Both the position numbers and the translations under genes were made by a program. Positions 34,463 to 44,268 of a stretch of DNA of 54,606 bases are shown here, in pieces. The stretch is from Candidatus Obscuribacter sp. GTDB taxonomy: Bacteria; Cyanobacteriota; Vampirovibrionia; Obscuribacterales; Obscuribacteraceae. The notes under the pieces were generated by a model, which saw only the letters and a program-made list of their open reading frames with translations, had not been told where the DNA came from and did no database searches. The DNA lies in NCBI GenBank assembly GCA_021772095.1, contig JADYXR010000035.1, forward strand, positions 1 through 54,606, read 5' to 3'. The stretch's first letter is position 1. Every line of letters starts with the position of its first letter.

Positions 34463-35088
34463 ACAAGTCAAAACAAAAACCATTTTTGATCGGCATTACT
34501 GGAACGATTGGCTCCGGCAAATCCAAAGTGGGTGCCATTCTTGAAGAACTGGGAATTCCCGTGATCGACTCTGACATTGTCGTTCACGATCTGTTCTCTA
34601 AAAGCGCGCCGTTGAAAGAGGCGATTCGGAGCCGTTTTGGCGACGGAGTAATTAGCGGTTCCGGCGATGACGAAAAAGTTGATCGCACTGCTCTTGGAAA
34701 AATTGTCTTTGGTGACGCCGCTGCCCGCAAGGATCTGGAGAGCATCGTTCATCCTGCCACAATTAAAGAGTGCCAGCGCCGGGTAAGCGAACATCAAGAT
34801 AGCGATCTCGTCGCCATGCTTGTGCCGCTGCTTTTCGAAGCAGGTCTCGAGAAGCACTACGATCAGATCTGGGCGCTTTATACGGACGATGCGATTTTGC
34901 GAAGCCGGCTCAGTGCGCGCGACAATCTCACGCCTGAAGAAGTCGATCGAAGATTGGCTGCCCAACTACCTCAGAGTGACAAAGTTTCGAGAGCTGATGA
35001 GAGAATCGACAACTCCGGAACACTGGAAGAGACAAAGGCGCAGGTCCTGCAACTGGTAGAGAAAGTGAAACGCAAACTCGCTGATTGA
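34459..35088 (+). CDS. coaE: Dephospho-CoA kinase
   Basis: The last step of CoA synthesis: phosphorylation of the ribose 3'-hydroxyl of dephospho-CoA. The P-loop is GTIGSGKS (about residues 14-21), followed by VIDSDIVVHDL, LESIVHPA, VAMLVPLLFEAGLEK and the lid RLAAQLPQSDK. The GTG at 34459 is preferred because it gives a start like the family's and a GTGA overlap with the preceding stop; an ATG at 34426 would add 11 residues inside that gene. It is 209 residues long, normal for the family. Confidence 0.94.
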   Translation: MNKSKQKPFLIGITGTIGSGKSKVGAILEELGIPVIDSDIVVHDLFSKSAPLKEAIRSRFGDGVISGSGDDEKVDRTALGKIVFGDAAARKDLESIVHPATIKECQRRVSEHQDSDLVAMLVPLLFEAGLEKHYDQIWALYTDDAILRSRLSARDNLTPEEVDRRLAAQLPQSDKVSRADERIDNSGTLEETKAQVLQLVEKVKRKLAD

Positions 35089-35149
35089 GGAACTCGGATT
35101 CCTGATTGACGGTCTGCAATTCGAAGCGTTTTCGAACATCGATCGCGAC

Positions 35150-38100
35150 TTAGTTAATGTGGTGACCGCATTCACCACAGAATTTTGCGGATGGTTCTAA
35201 CGGCAGCTGGCAACTTGGACAAGCGCTTACGCGAACTTGCAAGTGCAGTCCGCATTCTCCGCAGAATCTTGCATTAGGTTCGAGGTGCGAAGCGCATTGT
35301 GGACATTGAGAGCCCGCTGGCTCCAGCGCTGCTGGTTGAAACAAAGGCGCTCGATTGGCGGCTTCTGCCACTGGTTGCGGTGCAGCTGCCTGTGGGGTGT
35401 AGCCCGGCGTTTGGGCATTCGGCGTGTAGAAAGCGGCGGGATTAGATGGGACGGGGGACATCGTTGGCGGCACTGCCAGTGGTGGCTCAGCCTGTTGTTG
35501 CGTCCAGGTTGGACTCTGTGCTGCAATCAGTTGATTCAGATCAGGAATCGACGTTCCCTGATCGGCAGGCTTGTGCACAGTGACGCCGGAGGCTGGCGGT
35601 CCACCGACCATTCCACCGTCACCAAAAACTGATGGATGTCCGGCATCTTGAGCAGCCGCCGGTTGTACGACAGGAGCTTGCTGCGGAAAGGACGGTGCGT
35701 GAATCGTCGGAGACGGCGACGGGACGCCGTAAACATTCGGTGATGGAGACGGCGCGCCATAGCCATCAGATGATGGTGCCTGAGTGCCGTTGGATGGAAA
35801 TTGTACTGGCGACGCCGTGGCATCCGGTCTGGATGAACGTTGCGGTTCCTCATATGGATTCCGGGCGTCATGAGCATCCCCAGGCGCATTCGTGCCTGGT
35901 ATGTTGTGCGCGTCGCCGTGGGTGTTCGGTGCGTCGCCTGGAGTGCTGAGTGCGCCTGCGGCTGATTCGACTGGCATCCCGGCATAAGCGGAGTCGGCTT
36001 GCACTGCAGGTTGCGTTCGAGTAGCCGGTTCTGAACTTGGTCCGCCCGGCATATCGTTTGCTACCGAAGTCTTCTCTGGCACCGCATTTGGCGACACCGA
36101 ATCGGGCACCGCAGGTAGTGCTGGCTCCGCGCCCGACTTATCTTTGACCGCCAGCTTAGCATCGGCTGCTGGAGCCAATTCGCCAATCGGTTCGGCCTCG
36201 ACAGGAGCGCCCTTTTTCTTTCTGCCCTTGGATGAAATTTTCTCGCGGGCTTTCTTTCTCAGGATGTCTTGTTGTTTGGCTCGCTCCTCCGGAGACAACT
36301 CTTCGAGAATCTCTTTATTGGTGCGAACGACGTCCTCGGCGTCACGTGCGGGCGCACTTGGTTCGGAGCTTGGTGCTAAACCGTCTTGTGTGGTCGAAAC
36401 GTTTTGATTGTCGCCGACGTTTTGTCCTGCGGCTGCAAAATTGAATTGCTCGTCGACTAACTTATTTATGTCATCGCCTTGAGAGGCTGCCGGAGCGGCC
36501 GATTGAGCGGCCGATTGAGCGGCCGATTGAGCCGCCGACGCAGGCATTGCCTGTTCCTCGGACGACGCAGCTGGTGATTGTTGTTGGGACGCAGCCGGCA
36601 ACTGTTGCTCGCGATGCTCGGCGTCTTGCCTGATTCGCAATTCGAGATCGACAAGCGCCCGTTGAGCAGCCTTTTCCTGGACTCTGGTAAGTGCGTCTTG
36701 TTTAGCCTTATTGCCTGCTTCATGGGCGTGAGTGTATGCATCTTGGCTAGACGGCTGCTGATTCTGTACACTCTGCATTTCATTGGCGGCTGGCTGCTGA
36801 ACCGCGTCTGCTTGCGCCGTTTCACGCTGAGCGTTGAAGGAAGCTTCACGTTGCGCGCGGATTTGTTCTTGCTCCGCATTGAACGCTGCTTCTTGCAACG
36901 CTTTTAGTTGTGCTTGCTGTTCCTCTGTTTGCTGCGATAGCAAAGCATCGTTGGATGCTGCGGCAGCTTGTTTTTGAGCCAGCAGTTGCGCTTCTTGTTG
37001 CGCTTGCATAGCAGCCCTATGCGCCTGCTGTTGCTGCGCTTGAACGGCCTGTCGCTGAGCCTGCTGCTCTGCATGCTGCTGCACTATCAGCGCGTCTTCT
37101 TGTTCCGCTTGTAGCTCGGCTTGTTGTTCCGCTTGCGCAGCCGCTTCTTGTTGCGCCTGAGCGGCAGCCTGTTGCTGCGCCTGGATTTCAGCGAACTGTT
37201 GAGCCTGCAATCTGGCGCGTTCTTCGTGAGCGACTTGATCGACCTGGTGTTGGGCTTGGGCAGCCGCTTGTTGTTGCGCTTGAATCTCGGCGAATTGCTG
37301 TGCCTGTAGTGCCGTTAGTCGAGCCTGTTCTTGAGCCTGCTGTTCCGCCTGCATTGCCGCAAACTGCTGAGCTTGCATGGCCGCATGTTCTGCGGCCTGG
37401 CGCTGTGCCTCCGCCTCCGCTTGTTCCGCGGCCAATTGATGCGCCTGCTGCGCGGCTTGCTCCTGCTGTGCCTGAAGTGCTACAGCCTCTTGCTGAGCCA
37501 ATATTTCGGCTTCTTGTTTGGCGCGCATCGCTGCTTCTTGTTGAACCAACAAAAGCATTTCTTGCATCTGAGCTTGTTGATACGCTTCCTGAGCCGCGGC
37601 TTGTTGTTGAGCAGCCATCGCGGCTTCCTGTTGCGCGAGCATCGCGCCTTCTTCCTGCTGTCGAAGATACGCTTGCTGCTGGGCTTGCAGAGCAGCTTCC
37701 TGCTGCAACAATATTTCCGCATCTTGTTGCGAGCGCAGAATCGCTTCTTCTTGTGCCTTTACTTTCGGCTCGTTGCGCGCCCTGCGATGATCTTCTTCTT
37801 GCGCACGACGCAACATTTCCTCTTGCTGCGCGCGCATCGCCGCTTCATGGGCCTCGCGCTGCTGCTGTTCGTGCCGCATTCGCAGATAAGCCGCTTGTTC
37901 CTCGCGCTTCTGCTGTTCCAATTGGGCGTGAGTCTGCGCTTCTTGCTGCGCCGCGACGTGAGCCTCATACTGAGCCTTTAGTCTGGCTTCGTTGAGCGCG
38001 CGCATCCGGGCCTCATCAATGACACGGAATTGCTCGACTTCAGGACCGACAAACGGATTTCCGCCGGAATTAGGATCTATAGGAATGGGCTGCGCAGAGG

Positions 38101-41100
38101 CGCCGCGTTCGAGACTGGCACTGTGACCGGCTGGACGAATGATCGGTTGGGCACCGGATGCGGTGGGCGATCCACTGCCAGGCGCACTGACTCTGCCACC
38201 AAGTAAATCGGCAACATCGCTACCCGGGCGATTTCCACCGCCTCGAAGCTGATTAGCAGGACGTTGTTGATTCGGGTTCGGACTGGCACCCGGCGCCGCT
38301 TGCTGTGGAGGACCGCCACCAGGAGCCGCGCCCTGACGTTCGCCTCTGCCGGCAGCCGGTTTCGAACGATCCGGTTTGCCGGTCATGATTGGCGTCAGCA
38401 TGCCGGAGCCCGCGGCAGCCGGTTCCGCAGCCGCCGGTTTTGGACCTACCGTGGCTTGCAACAACTCGACCGCTTTGCGATAAACATTGATCGGAAGCAA
38501 TCTTGCTTCAACAAGGAACGGTGACGGCGGCAATTGCTTCTCTTCAAAAGTTGCCGGATATGAGATGTAGAGCAGTTCTTTAGCTCTCGTCATCGCCACA
38601 TAACAAAGTCGCCGTTCTTCTTCGAAATTAATAGCTGCTTCGCCGGGGCAGATGCCTTCTGCCATACCAGTGAGAAACGCGATCGGATACTCCGAACCTT
38701 TAGCGTCTTCGAAACTTTTCACGTGCACCGCGCCCTCTTCTGCGGACACATCCTTGTTTTCAGAGAAGTCTTGTTTTGCCTTCACGAACTCGCGCACCGT
38801 CGAATAGCCTTTTGCTTCTTCTTCGAGCTGCTCGACTTTACGCATCGGTTCATACACCACTCCCGGTGGCACCTTAACCGCGCTGTATATTTCGTTTAAA
38901 CGCTGCGTACGTTTCAAAAGTCCAATCGTCTGGGACGGCGGCAAGCCCTCTTGATGCATGGTCCGAACAATGCGGACCAGCTGAGCCAGGTCTTCGCAAG
39001 AACTATCGGCGGTGGCATCATGATAAATCTCGATTGCTTTCAGAAACGATAGATTATTCGCCTCAGCAAAGCTGGCAATCGTGTTGGACAACTTGGAGAG
39101 TTTTTGATCCATCTCTCGTGACTTGAGCTGGCAAAACCGTTCGAACGATTCCCGCGCCTTCGGTCCATCCGGATCCATCACCAATCGCAAGAACGCCATG
39201 ACGTCGCCGACTTCATCGGGCACCACTTCGCTGGACGCCAGTTCGGATTTGCATCTTATGTTCTTTTTGAACAAAGCCGCTTCTAGAAGACCGCTATAAC
39301 GAGGAGTTCTCCAGAGCAAAACTATATCGTTGGGAGATTTTCCGCTTTCCACCAGAATAGAGACTTCGTTGGCAACCCAGTCGGCCTCTGCCTCCTCGGA
39401 ACGGCATTGTTGTGGACCGATGACGGCGCTGGTAGCGGCCGTGCCGAATCCAGGAATCATGTCTTTGACGATGCCCTTCATAGTCAAGGCGGCGGCCAGG
39501 CTTCGCGAGTGATCGACTATCGCAGGATGACTGCGCCAGTTTTTATCGAGCACATAACAGCGCGCATTCGGCATCCGAATGGACGTGTCCGCCATCATGC
39601 GCGGCAACGCGCCCCGCGTCTCGGTCACGCATTCGTCTTCATCGCCGACAAGAAAAATGTTGTCCTGAGGAAACGCCAACAGCCTGGCCATCAAATCCGC
39701 TGCGGCTGTACAGTCTTGATATTCGTCGATCAAAACAAACTCGTACTTGTGCTGATACTTGGCACGCACATCGGGATCGTCGGCGAGAATCTGAGCGCAC
39801 AATGAGATAGTGTCGTCCGGATCGACTTTATTGCTTTTGCGCAGCGCGTCTTCATAGGCGAAATAAAGTTTTGCCACCAGATCTTCTTCGTCGGTCGAAG
39901 CTCTTTCTTTGATGCGCTCCGGTGTAACCAGATTAGCTTTGTACAGCGAAATCAAACTGCCGACGGCAACTTCATCGATTTCGGCGTCCATCATTTCGAG
40001 CTGAAGCGGATCCATATCCTTCAACTCTTTTTTATACACGCGCTGTAAAACGCGATGAGGGGCAGATTCCAGCTTTAACGGAGGCTTACGTTTTACGACC
40101 GCGGCGTTCTCCTTCAATATCCGCAGCCCAAGGTCTTTCCAGTCAGAGAAGTTGATGCGCTGAACCGTTTGCGCATCCGTCAAAATCTCAACTTTTCGTT
40201 TGAGCTGCGCGATCGTTTCCTCGGAATGTGAAAACACGAGAATGCGTTCCGGGCAGACGCCCTGGGCGAGCAAATAGCCGACACGATGGCTGACACAACT
40301 GGTTTTCCCAGTACCGGCACCACCTGTCACCGCGACAGGACCAGCACCGTGGGTGATGGCAAATTTTTGCGCATCATCGTCAACAGGCAACTCCGGGATT
40401 TTCGGCTGATCGCGTCCGGACATCAATCGACCGACTGCCGATTTTTTGCGACCCTGCGTCCAGACTTGTTCCACAGCATCGACGCAAGCGGTCAGATCGC
40501 CCATGATCTCAGCGGTGGTAAATCTCAAAATCTTCCAACCATCACTGAGCAAGACTAAATTCTTCTTGGCCTCACCGCTGTTCGGAATATTGGGATCCAG
40601 CGAAGCCAATACGTCGCACTCGATGGCCAGCCGATTGTCGCGATCGGCAATCGACATATCGAGCATGTAATCACCGAGAACTTGCTGCGCTGTCACCGGC
40701 AGTTCGCGCTCGTTCATCGCGTTGAAAAGGTTGTACTCCGCCTTCAACATGGGCGGATGTCCTTCAGTTTTGACCTGTCTGAATTGATACAGGTCAATCA
40801 TGGTCGCTTCGATCAACCAGATCAGTTTCTCCCACGAGATCTTGCGTCCGGCGTATTCGAAGTCTTCACATTGGGCACCATATGCGATGAACTCATCCAT
40901 GCCAAGGGAGGTTGTAATGACCGTGGCCTTGTTGAATAGCGCCCGCGGATAGATCACGTAGTGATAGAGATACCAGAGCTGCTGCGGGGTCACAGGCGCC
41001 TCCAGGTCCTTGATGATCGCTACTTCGGCACCCAGCATATCGAGTTCGAACATGCTGACTTGCGGTTGATTGAACGCCGTTCCTTGAGTGGCCAGACCCC

Positions 41101-41353
41101 ACAAGTGCTCGGCCTGGAGCACGATTTGCTCGCCGACCGTGAGGAACGGTTCGATTCCCCGGGCGCGCAAATTGATTACCGACGACTCGATGTAAGCGTC
41201 GTATTCGGGTGTGAAGTCAGATACAAATAAGCCGCGCACAGAGCCCGTATACAATGCGAAATTGTCGACGAACCAGTGCATGGCGTCGCGACAATCAGTC
41301 GGTTGTGGGGGCATCCTGCGAGAGCGAATGTCGGGTCTACGTGGCTTAGACAA
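35150..41353 (-). CDS. Giant nuclease-like/SF1 helicase/coiled-coil/zinc-ribbon protein
   Basis: 2067 residues. About 1-190: an alpha/beta region I cannot assign. About 205-305: a Vsr/DUF559-like endonuclease-type domain (LDMSIADRDNRLAIECD, then a Lys and GWKILRF). About 330-940: a complete UvrD/Rep-type SF1 helicase. It has Walker A GGAGTGKTS near 344, LIDEYQD near 542, GDEDECVTETRG, LDKNWRSHPAIV, VHVKSFEDAKGSEYP and YVAMTRAKEL near 921. About 1110-1590: a Gln/Ala/Glu-rich coiled coil built from repeats of the type QQEAAMQAQQ. About 1590-2000: a Pro/Ser/Ala-rich linker. The last 50 residues are two CxxC...CGECG zinc ribbons. The start is TTG with AGAAAGA upstream; an in-frame ATG lies 13 codons later. 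No partner gene is adjacent. Confidence 0.93.
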   Translation of the reverse strand: MSKPRRPDIRSRRMPPQPTDCRDAMHWFVDNFALYTGSVRGLFVSDFTPEYDAYIESSVINLRARGIEPFLTVGEQIVLQAEHLWGLATQGTAFNQPQVSMFELDMLGAEVAIIKDLEAPVTPQQLWYLYHYVIYPRALFNKATVITTSLGMDEFIAYGAQCEDFEYAGRKISWEKLIWLIEATMIDLYQFRQVKTEGHPPMLKAEYNLFNAMNERELPVTAQQVLGDYMLDMSIADRDNRLAIECDVLASLDPNIPNSGEAKKNLVLLSDGWKILRFTTAEIMGDLTACVDAVEQVWTQGRKKSAVGRLMSGRDQPKIPELPVDDDAQKFAITHGAGPVAVTGGAGTGKTSCVSHRVGYLLAQGVCPERILVFSHSEETIAQLKRKVEILTDAQTVQRINFSDWKDLGLRILKENAAVVKRKPPLKLESAPHRVLQRVYKKELKDMDPLQLEMMDAEIDEVAVGSLISLYKANLVTPERIKERASTDEEDLVAKLYFAYEDALRKSNKVDPDDTISLCAQILADDPDVRAKYQHKYEFVLIDEYQDCTAAADLMARLLAFPQDNIFLVGDEDECVTETRGALPRMMADTSIRMPNARCYVLDKNWRSHPAIVDHSRSLAAALTMKGIVKDMIPGFGTAATSAVIGPQQCRSEEAEADWVANEVSILVESGKSPNDIVLLWRTPRYSGLLEAALFKKNIRCKSELASSEVVPDEVGDVMAFLRLVMDPDGPKARESFERFCQLKSREMDQKLSKLSNTIASFAEANNLSFLKAIEIYHDATADSSCEDLAQLVRIVRTMHQEGLPPSQTIGLLKRTQRLNEIYSAVKVPPGVVYEPMRKVEQLEEEAKGYSTVREFVKAKQDFSENKDVSAEEGAVHVKSFEDAKGSEYPIAFLTGMAEGICPGEAAINFEEERRLCYVAMTRAKELLYISYPATFEEKQLPPSPFLVEARLLPINVYRKAVELLQATVGPKPAAAEPAAAGSGMLTPIMTGKPDRSKPAAGRGERQGAAPGGGPPQQAAPGASPNPNQQRPANQLRGGGNRPGSDVADLLGGRVSAPGSGSPTASGAQPIIRPAGHSASLERGASAQPIPIDPNSGGNPFVGPEVEQFRVIDEARMRALNEARLKAQYEAHVAAQQEAQTHAQLEQQKREEQAAYLRMRHEQQQREAHEAAMRAQQEEMLRRAQEEDHRRARNEPKVKAQEEAILRSQQDAEILLQQEAALQAQQQAYLRQQEEGAMLAQQEAAMAAQQQAAAQEAYQQAQMQEMLLLVQQEAAMRAKQEAEILAQQEAVALQAQQEQAAQQAHQLAAEQAEAEAQRQAAEHAAMQAQQFAAMQAEQQAQEQARLTALQAQQFAEIQAQQQAAAQAQHQVDQVAHEERARLQAQQFAEIQAQQQAAAQAQQEAAAQAEQQAELQAEQEDALIVQQHAEQQAQRQAVQAQQQQAHRAAMQAQQEAQLLAQKQAAAASNDALLSQQTEEQQAQLKALQEAAFNAEQEQIRAQREASFNAQRETAQADAVQQPAANEMQSVQNQQPSSQDAYTHAHEAGNKAKQDALTRVQEKAAQRALVDLELRIRQDAEHREQQLPAASQQQSPAASSEEQAMPASAAQSAAQSAAQSAAPAASQGDDINKLVDEQFNFAAAGQNVGDNQNVSTTQDGLAPSSEPSAPARDAEDVVRTNKEILEELSPEERAKQQDILRKKAREKISSKGRKKKGAPVEAEPIGELAPAADAKLAVKDKSGAEPALPAVPDSVSPNAVPEKTSVANDMPGGPSSEPATRTQPAVQADSAYAGMPVESAAGALSTPGDAPNTHGDAHNIPGTNAPGDAHDARNPYEEPQRSSRPDATASPVQFPSNGTQAPSSDGYGAPSPSPNVYGVPSPSPTIHAPSFPQQAPVVQPAAAQDAGHPSVFGDGGMVGGPPASGVTVHKPADQGTSIPDLNQLIAAQSPTWTQQQAEPPLAVPPTMSPVPSNPAAFYTPNAQTPGYTPQAAAPQPVAEAANRAPLFQPAALEPAGSQCPQCASHLEPNARFCGECGLHLQVRVSACPSCQLPLEPSAKFCGECGHHIN

Positions 41354-41745
41354 TTTGAGATCTTTCTTCTAGTGACTTGTTTATATGGGCTGTATATACA
41401 AGAGAGTTTAGCCCATTCTCTTGAAAACCCAAAATGCGTCTAGTTCAACGTTCCCATCTCTATTGAAGAATATTCAAATCTTCTGACAGATAATATTTGG
41501 ACTGACCGTCTGACAATATGCGTTTAGATTGGCAACGAAACTGTTAAATGCGCTAAAGAGTAAGTACTCTGGGCTTTCCGGGGCCCGGGTAAACGAATTG
41601 CAGTTCTTGACATATTTCAGTTCGACCGGGGAATAGTACAATCACTTTGGGCTCTTTGTTTGGAGTCACTGGTCCGGAATTTCCGAACCATCTTTACCAG
41701 TCAAGCGAGCAAAAAAAAACCTCAGTTGAAGGAGAGGCATATTTC
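41354..41745. other. Divergent spacer before the small secreted protein gene
   Basis: 392 bp. ATGGGCT/AGCCCAT arms at 41385-41416 form a small inverted repeat in the helicase leader. TTGACA at 41608 could be a -35 box for the plus-strand gene, but a well-spaced -10 is not clear. Confidence 0.4.
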
Positions 41746-41991
41746 ATGAGAGCACTTGTATTGACAGCACTTTTGTCGATGATCGCGGCACCGGCAGCTT
41801 TTGCCCAGGCCTGCGGAGATGAAGGACGCTACTTCCACCTTAAGCCACCTACGTACTCGTATCCGAGTCACAGAAAACGTACCATTCACCGCAAAGCTAA
41901 AGCTCTGCGTTGGTACAGAGAGCACAACGGCAACGTTCTCGTTTGCCCTGAGTCCTATATCGAAGGCATCACGATCACAGTCACCAAGTAG
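41746..41991 (+). CDS. Small secreted protein, 81 aa
   Basis: Starts with a classic signal peptide (MRALVLTALLSMIAAPAAFA, cleavage before QACGDE). The mature part is about 60 residues, basic, with two cysteines (QACGD and LVCPES) that could form a disulfide, plus several Tyr, His and Arg. AAGGAGAGG lies before the ATG. The longer frame upstream lacks a site. No family is recognised. A hairpin at 42214 may end its transcript. Confidence 0.75.
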   Translation: MRALVLTALLSMIAAPAAFAQACGDEGRYFHLKPPTYSYPSHRKRTIHRKAKALRWYREHNGNVLVCPESYIEGITITVTK

Positions 41992-42213
41992 TCTGTAATC
42001 GCGTTTGCATCTTTAGTGTAGTCAGCGGGTCGAATCGATAATCACTGCGTGGCGATTTCGGTCGTTCACAGTTCCATTTTGATTTTTTTCAAAACGGTTA
42101 TCGGTCATTCGACCTTCAGTTAGGCATGGATTAAATCCAAACCGTTCAAGGTGCCGTTCAATTCGCTCGCTGAATTAGGTTTCGTGTCTACGCTGACCGC
42201 AAAAGTAACCATA

Positions 42214-42239
42214 GAAGCGCCTCCGCAACGAGGCGCTTC
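42214..42239 (+). terminator. Hairpin behind the small secreted protein gene
   Basis: Perfect ten-base arms GAAGCGCCTC and GAGGCGCTTC, followed by TTGTAGTTT. It lies over 200 bp past the stop, so assignment to that gene is tentative. Confidence 0.6.
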
Positions 42240-42343
42240 TTGTAGTTTCGCCCGCACTCAAACCTGCACGCATCGAACCTGGCGCGTCCGGTCTTGCTGC
42301 TAACTCATCTCGTTGCCAACGCATCGCCGACTCACTTTGACCT

Positions 42344-42416
42344 CGAAAAACGGAAATGTGCCTGCGTGACCACATTAATCGGGCCGGGCAAAAAATGTGG
42401 CCCACAGGCACATTTC
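42344..42416 (-). terminator. Terminator of the solute-binding protein gene
   Basis: GAAATGTGCCTG pairs with CAGGCACATTTC, enclosing a second stem CCACATT/AATGTGG. On the minus strand CGTTTTTCG follows. Confidence 0.8.
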
Positions 42417-42446
42417 TCTTTTGGGTCTATTTGCCGAACCTAATCG

Positions 42447-44090
42447 CTACTTCTCTTCGCGGCTCCAGTTGGCAGCGTCGAATAATGGATTGTCCCAGGG
42501 CATGCCGCCATCTGCAGGAACGCCAGTGCCGATGCCTTTGATGTAGGTTTTGTGGGCGATTGTCAGGCTGGGCTGAACGAGATAAACCCATGGCAATTTC
42601 TCGCCTAGCAACGCCTGGATTTTTTCGTACAACTCGTTGCGTTGGCTCACGGTGCCTGCGCGATAGGCGCTTTCGACAAGGCTGTCGAGTTCGTCGTCTT
42701 TGTAGTGAGCGTAGTTAAGCGGTCCGTTTTTACTCCAGACTAAACGACAATCGGGGTCGGGGCCCTGGGTTCGGCTGAAGAGAACAGCGTCGTAATCTCC
42801 GGTCGTTAGATATTTATCTTTCATCGTCGAGTATTCAACCAGCTCTACTCGCACTCCGATCTTCGCTGTTTGCAGGTCGCCTGCGACTACTTGAGCGACA
42901 TCCATGAAGTCCTTAATGGTGACAATTTTGAACGCCAGTCGTTGCTGCTTTTTAAGAGGGTTAGCGGGTTCGCTCTCACCAGGCGGCTTTTCGGGGTTAC
43001 GCTCAAACCAGCCGTCAGTTCGCAAATCGAAACCGCTGGCCGTCAGATAACGTTCTGCTTCTTTTTTATCGTATGGCCATCGGCGCACCATGCGGTTATA
43101 TACAGCTCCGGATTCGGGAAAATCACAGGCGGGAACGGTCGCAAAACCGGCATATAAATTATTGACGATCGCGTACTTATCTATAAACATAGATATGGCC
43201 TGGCGAAACGTCGGATTTTTATACGGCGATCGTTCTGTATTAAACGCCAAAAAGATGGTGCGCGCACCAGGAAATTTTCTGAATTCGACATCGCTGTGTT
43301 CGCTCAGAACGCCCAGCTCAACACGCCCATCGACACGAGCAACATCCACATCACCGCGAAACAAAGCGGCGGATAACAAGTTGCCGTCAGGGATCACACG
43401 CCAGACGAGATACTCGCTTTTGGGCTTGCCGCCCCAGTAGTTTGGATTAGCGCGGAACACCAACTCAAAACCTGGATCCCATCTTTGAATCAGAAATGGA
43501 CCGCAACCTACCGGCTGTCGCGCCAGCGTGTTGGAGTTCTTCATCGCCTCGGTGAACGTAATGGCAGGCACGATGCGCAGATCGGCGATTCGGAGCATCA
43601 ACGGCAAATTCTTCGCCGATAGCTTCAGCACCACCTGCAGTGGCGATGGCGATTCGGAACTAGCAATTGACTCGTAATTGCTGCGAAACGGCGAGCCCGG
43701 TCCGACTGTGGCTTTGATGGACGCGAGAACGTCATCCGCCGTCAACGGACTGCCGTCACTGAATTTCAAATTCTTGCGCAGATTGAATGTATAGGTTTTT
43801 CCATCAGGTGAAATTGAAAACGATTCAGCCAGACCCGGTAGAATATCGCCCTTTTCGTTGTATCTGACTAATCCACCGTGGATCAAAGTCTGCGAAAAAT
43901 AAGAGGCGGAGTCAACACCACGATACGGATTGAGGGTTCGAGGTTCCCAGGGCATGCCGATCACGACAGTGTTGGAACGCAGCCGTTTTACCGCCGCATC
44001 TTTATCCGCCGAGCCACACGCACTGGCTCCAAGAAGAACTGCTGTCAGAGCCATTGTTAGACCGAACCGTGCGACAGGCTTATTCAACAT
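42447..44090 (-). CDS. ABC transporter solute-binding lipoprotein (family 5)
   Basis: Binds peptides, nickel or similar substrates outside the membrane for an ABC importer. The start at 44090 is chosen because it opens a lipoprotein signal peptide (MLNKPVARFG, hydrophobic core, then LGASAC with the lipid-modified Cys); the frame runs on upstream, overlapping the next gene, without a signal. The mature protein has the family-5 pattern: TLNPYRGVDS, LPGLAESFSISPDGKTYTF, KFSDGSPLTADDV and CGPFLIQRW. It is 547 residues, a normal length. No permease or ATPase gene is adjacent, so it is an orphan or uses a distant transporter. Confidence 0.88.
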   Translation of the reverse strand: MLNKPVARFGLTMALTAVLLGASACGSADKDAAVKRLRSNTVVIGMPWEPRTLNPYRGVDSASYFSQTLIHGGLVRYNEKGDILPGLAESFSISPDGKTYTFNLRKNLKFSDGSPLTADDVLASIKATVGPGSPFRSNYESIASSESPSPLQVVLKLSAKNLPLMLRIADLRIVPAITFTEAMKNSNTLARQPVGCGPFLIQRWDPGFELVFRANPNYWGGKPKSEYLVWRVIPDGNLLSAALFRGDVDVARVDGRVELGVLSEHSDVEFRKFPGARTIFLAFNTERSPYKNPTFRQAISMFIDKYAIVNNLYAGFATVPACDFPESGAVYNRMVRRWPYDKKEAERYLTASGFDLRTDGWFERNPEKPPGESEPANPLKKQQRLAFKIVTIKDFMDVAQVVAGDLQTAKIGVRVELVEYSTMKDKYLTTGDYDAVLFSRTQGPDPDCRLVWSKNGPLNYAHYKDDELDSLVESAYRAGTVSQRNELYEKIQALLGEKLPWVYLVQPSLTIAHKTYIKGIGTGVPADGGMPWDNPLFDAANWSREEK

Positions 44091-44268
44091 CAGTGAATTT
44101 AGACAAGCCCGAGCATCTGATTTCTTCAACACCTTTGAATATAAACCAGTCCGCGCGGACCCGGACACCATCTGCGAAGCGGTCACAGATAGCTCTGCAC
44201 CAGGTTTAAAAATCCCATGCCGGAAGACTGCCGGCGTTTTCATGAATAAATCTCGAACCTGTCGGACA

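Larger units (their letters stand above)
41992..42446. other. Convergent spacer with two hairpins
   Basis: 455 bp between the ends of the small secreted protein gene and the solute-binding lipoprotein gene. It contains a plus-oriented hairpin and a minus-oriented terminator, listed separately. No gene is seen. Confidence 0.5.

Noticed and set aside
37300..37995. Leu/Ala/Pro-rich plus-strand frames opposite the Gln-rich coiled coil
   Set aside because: Product of the low-complexity repeat read on the other strand.
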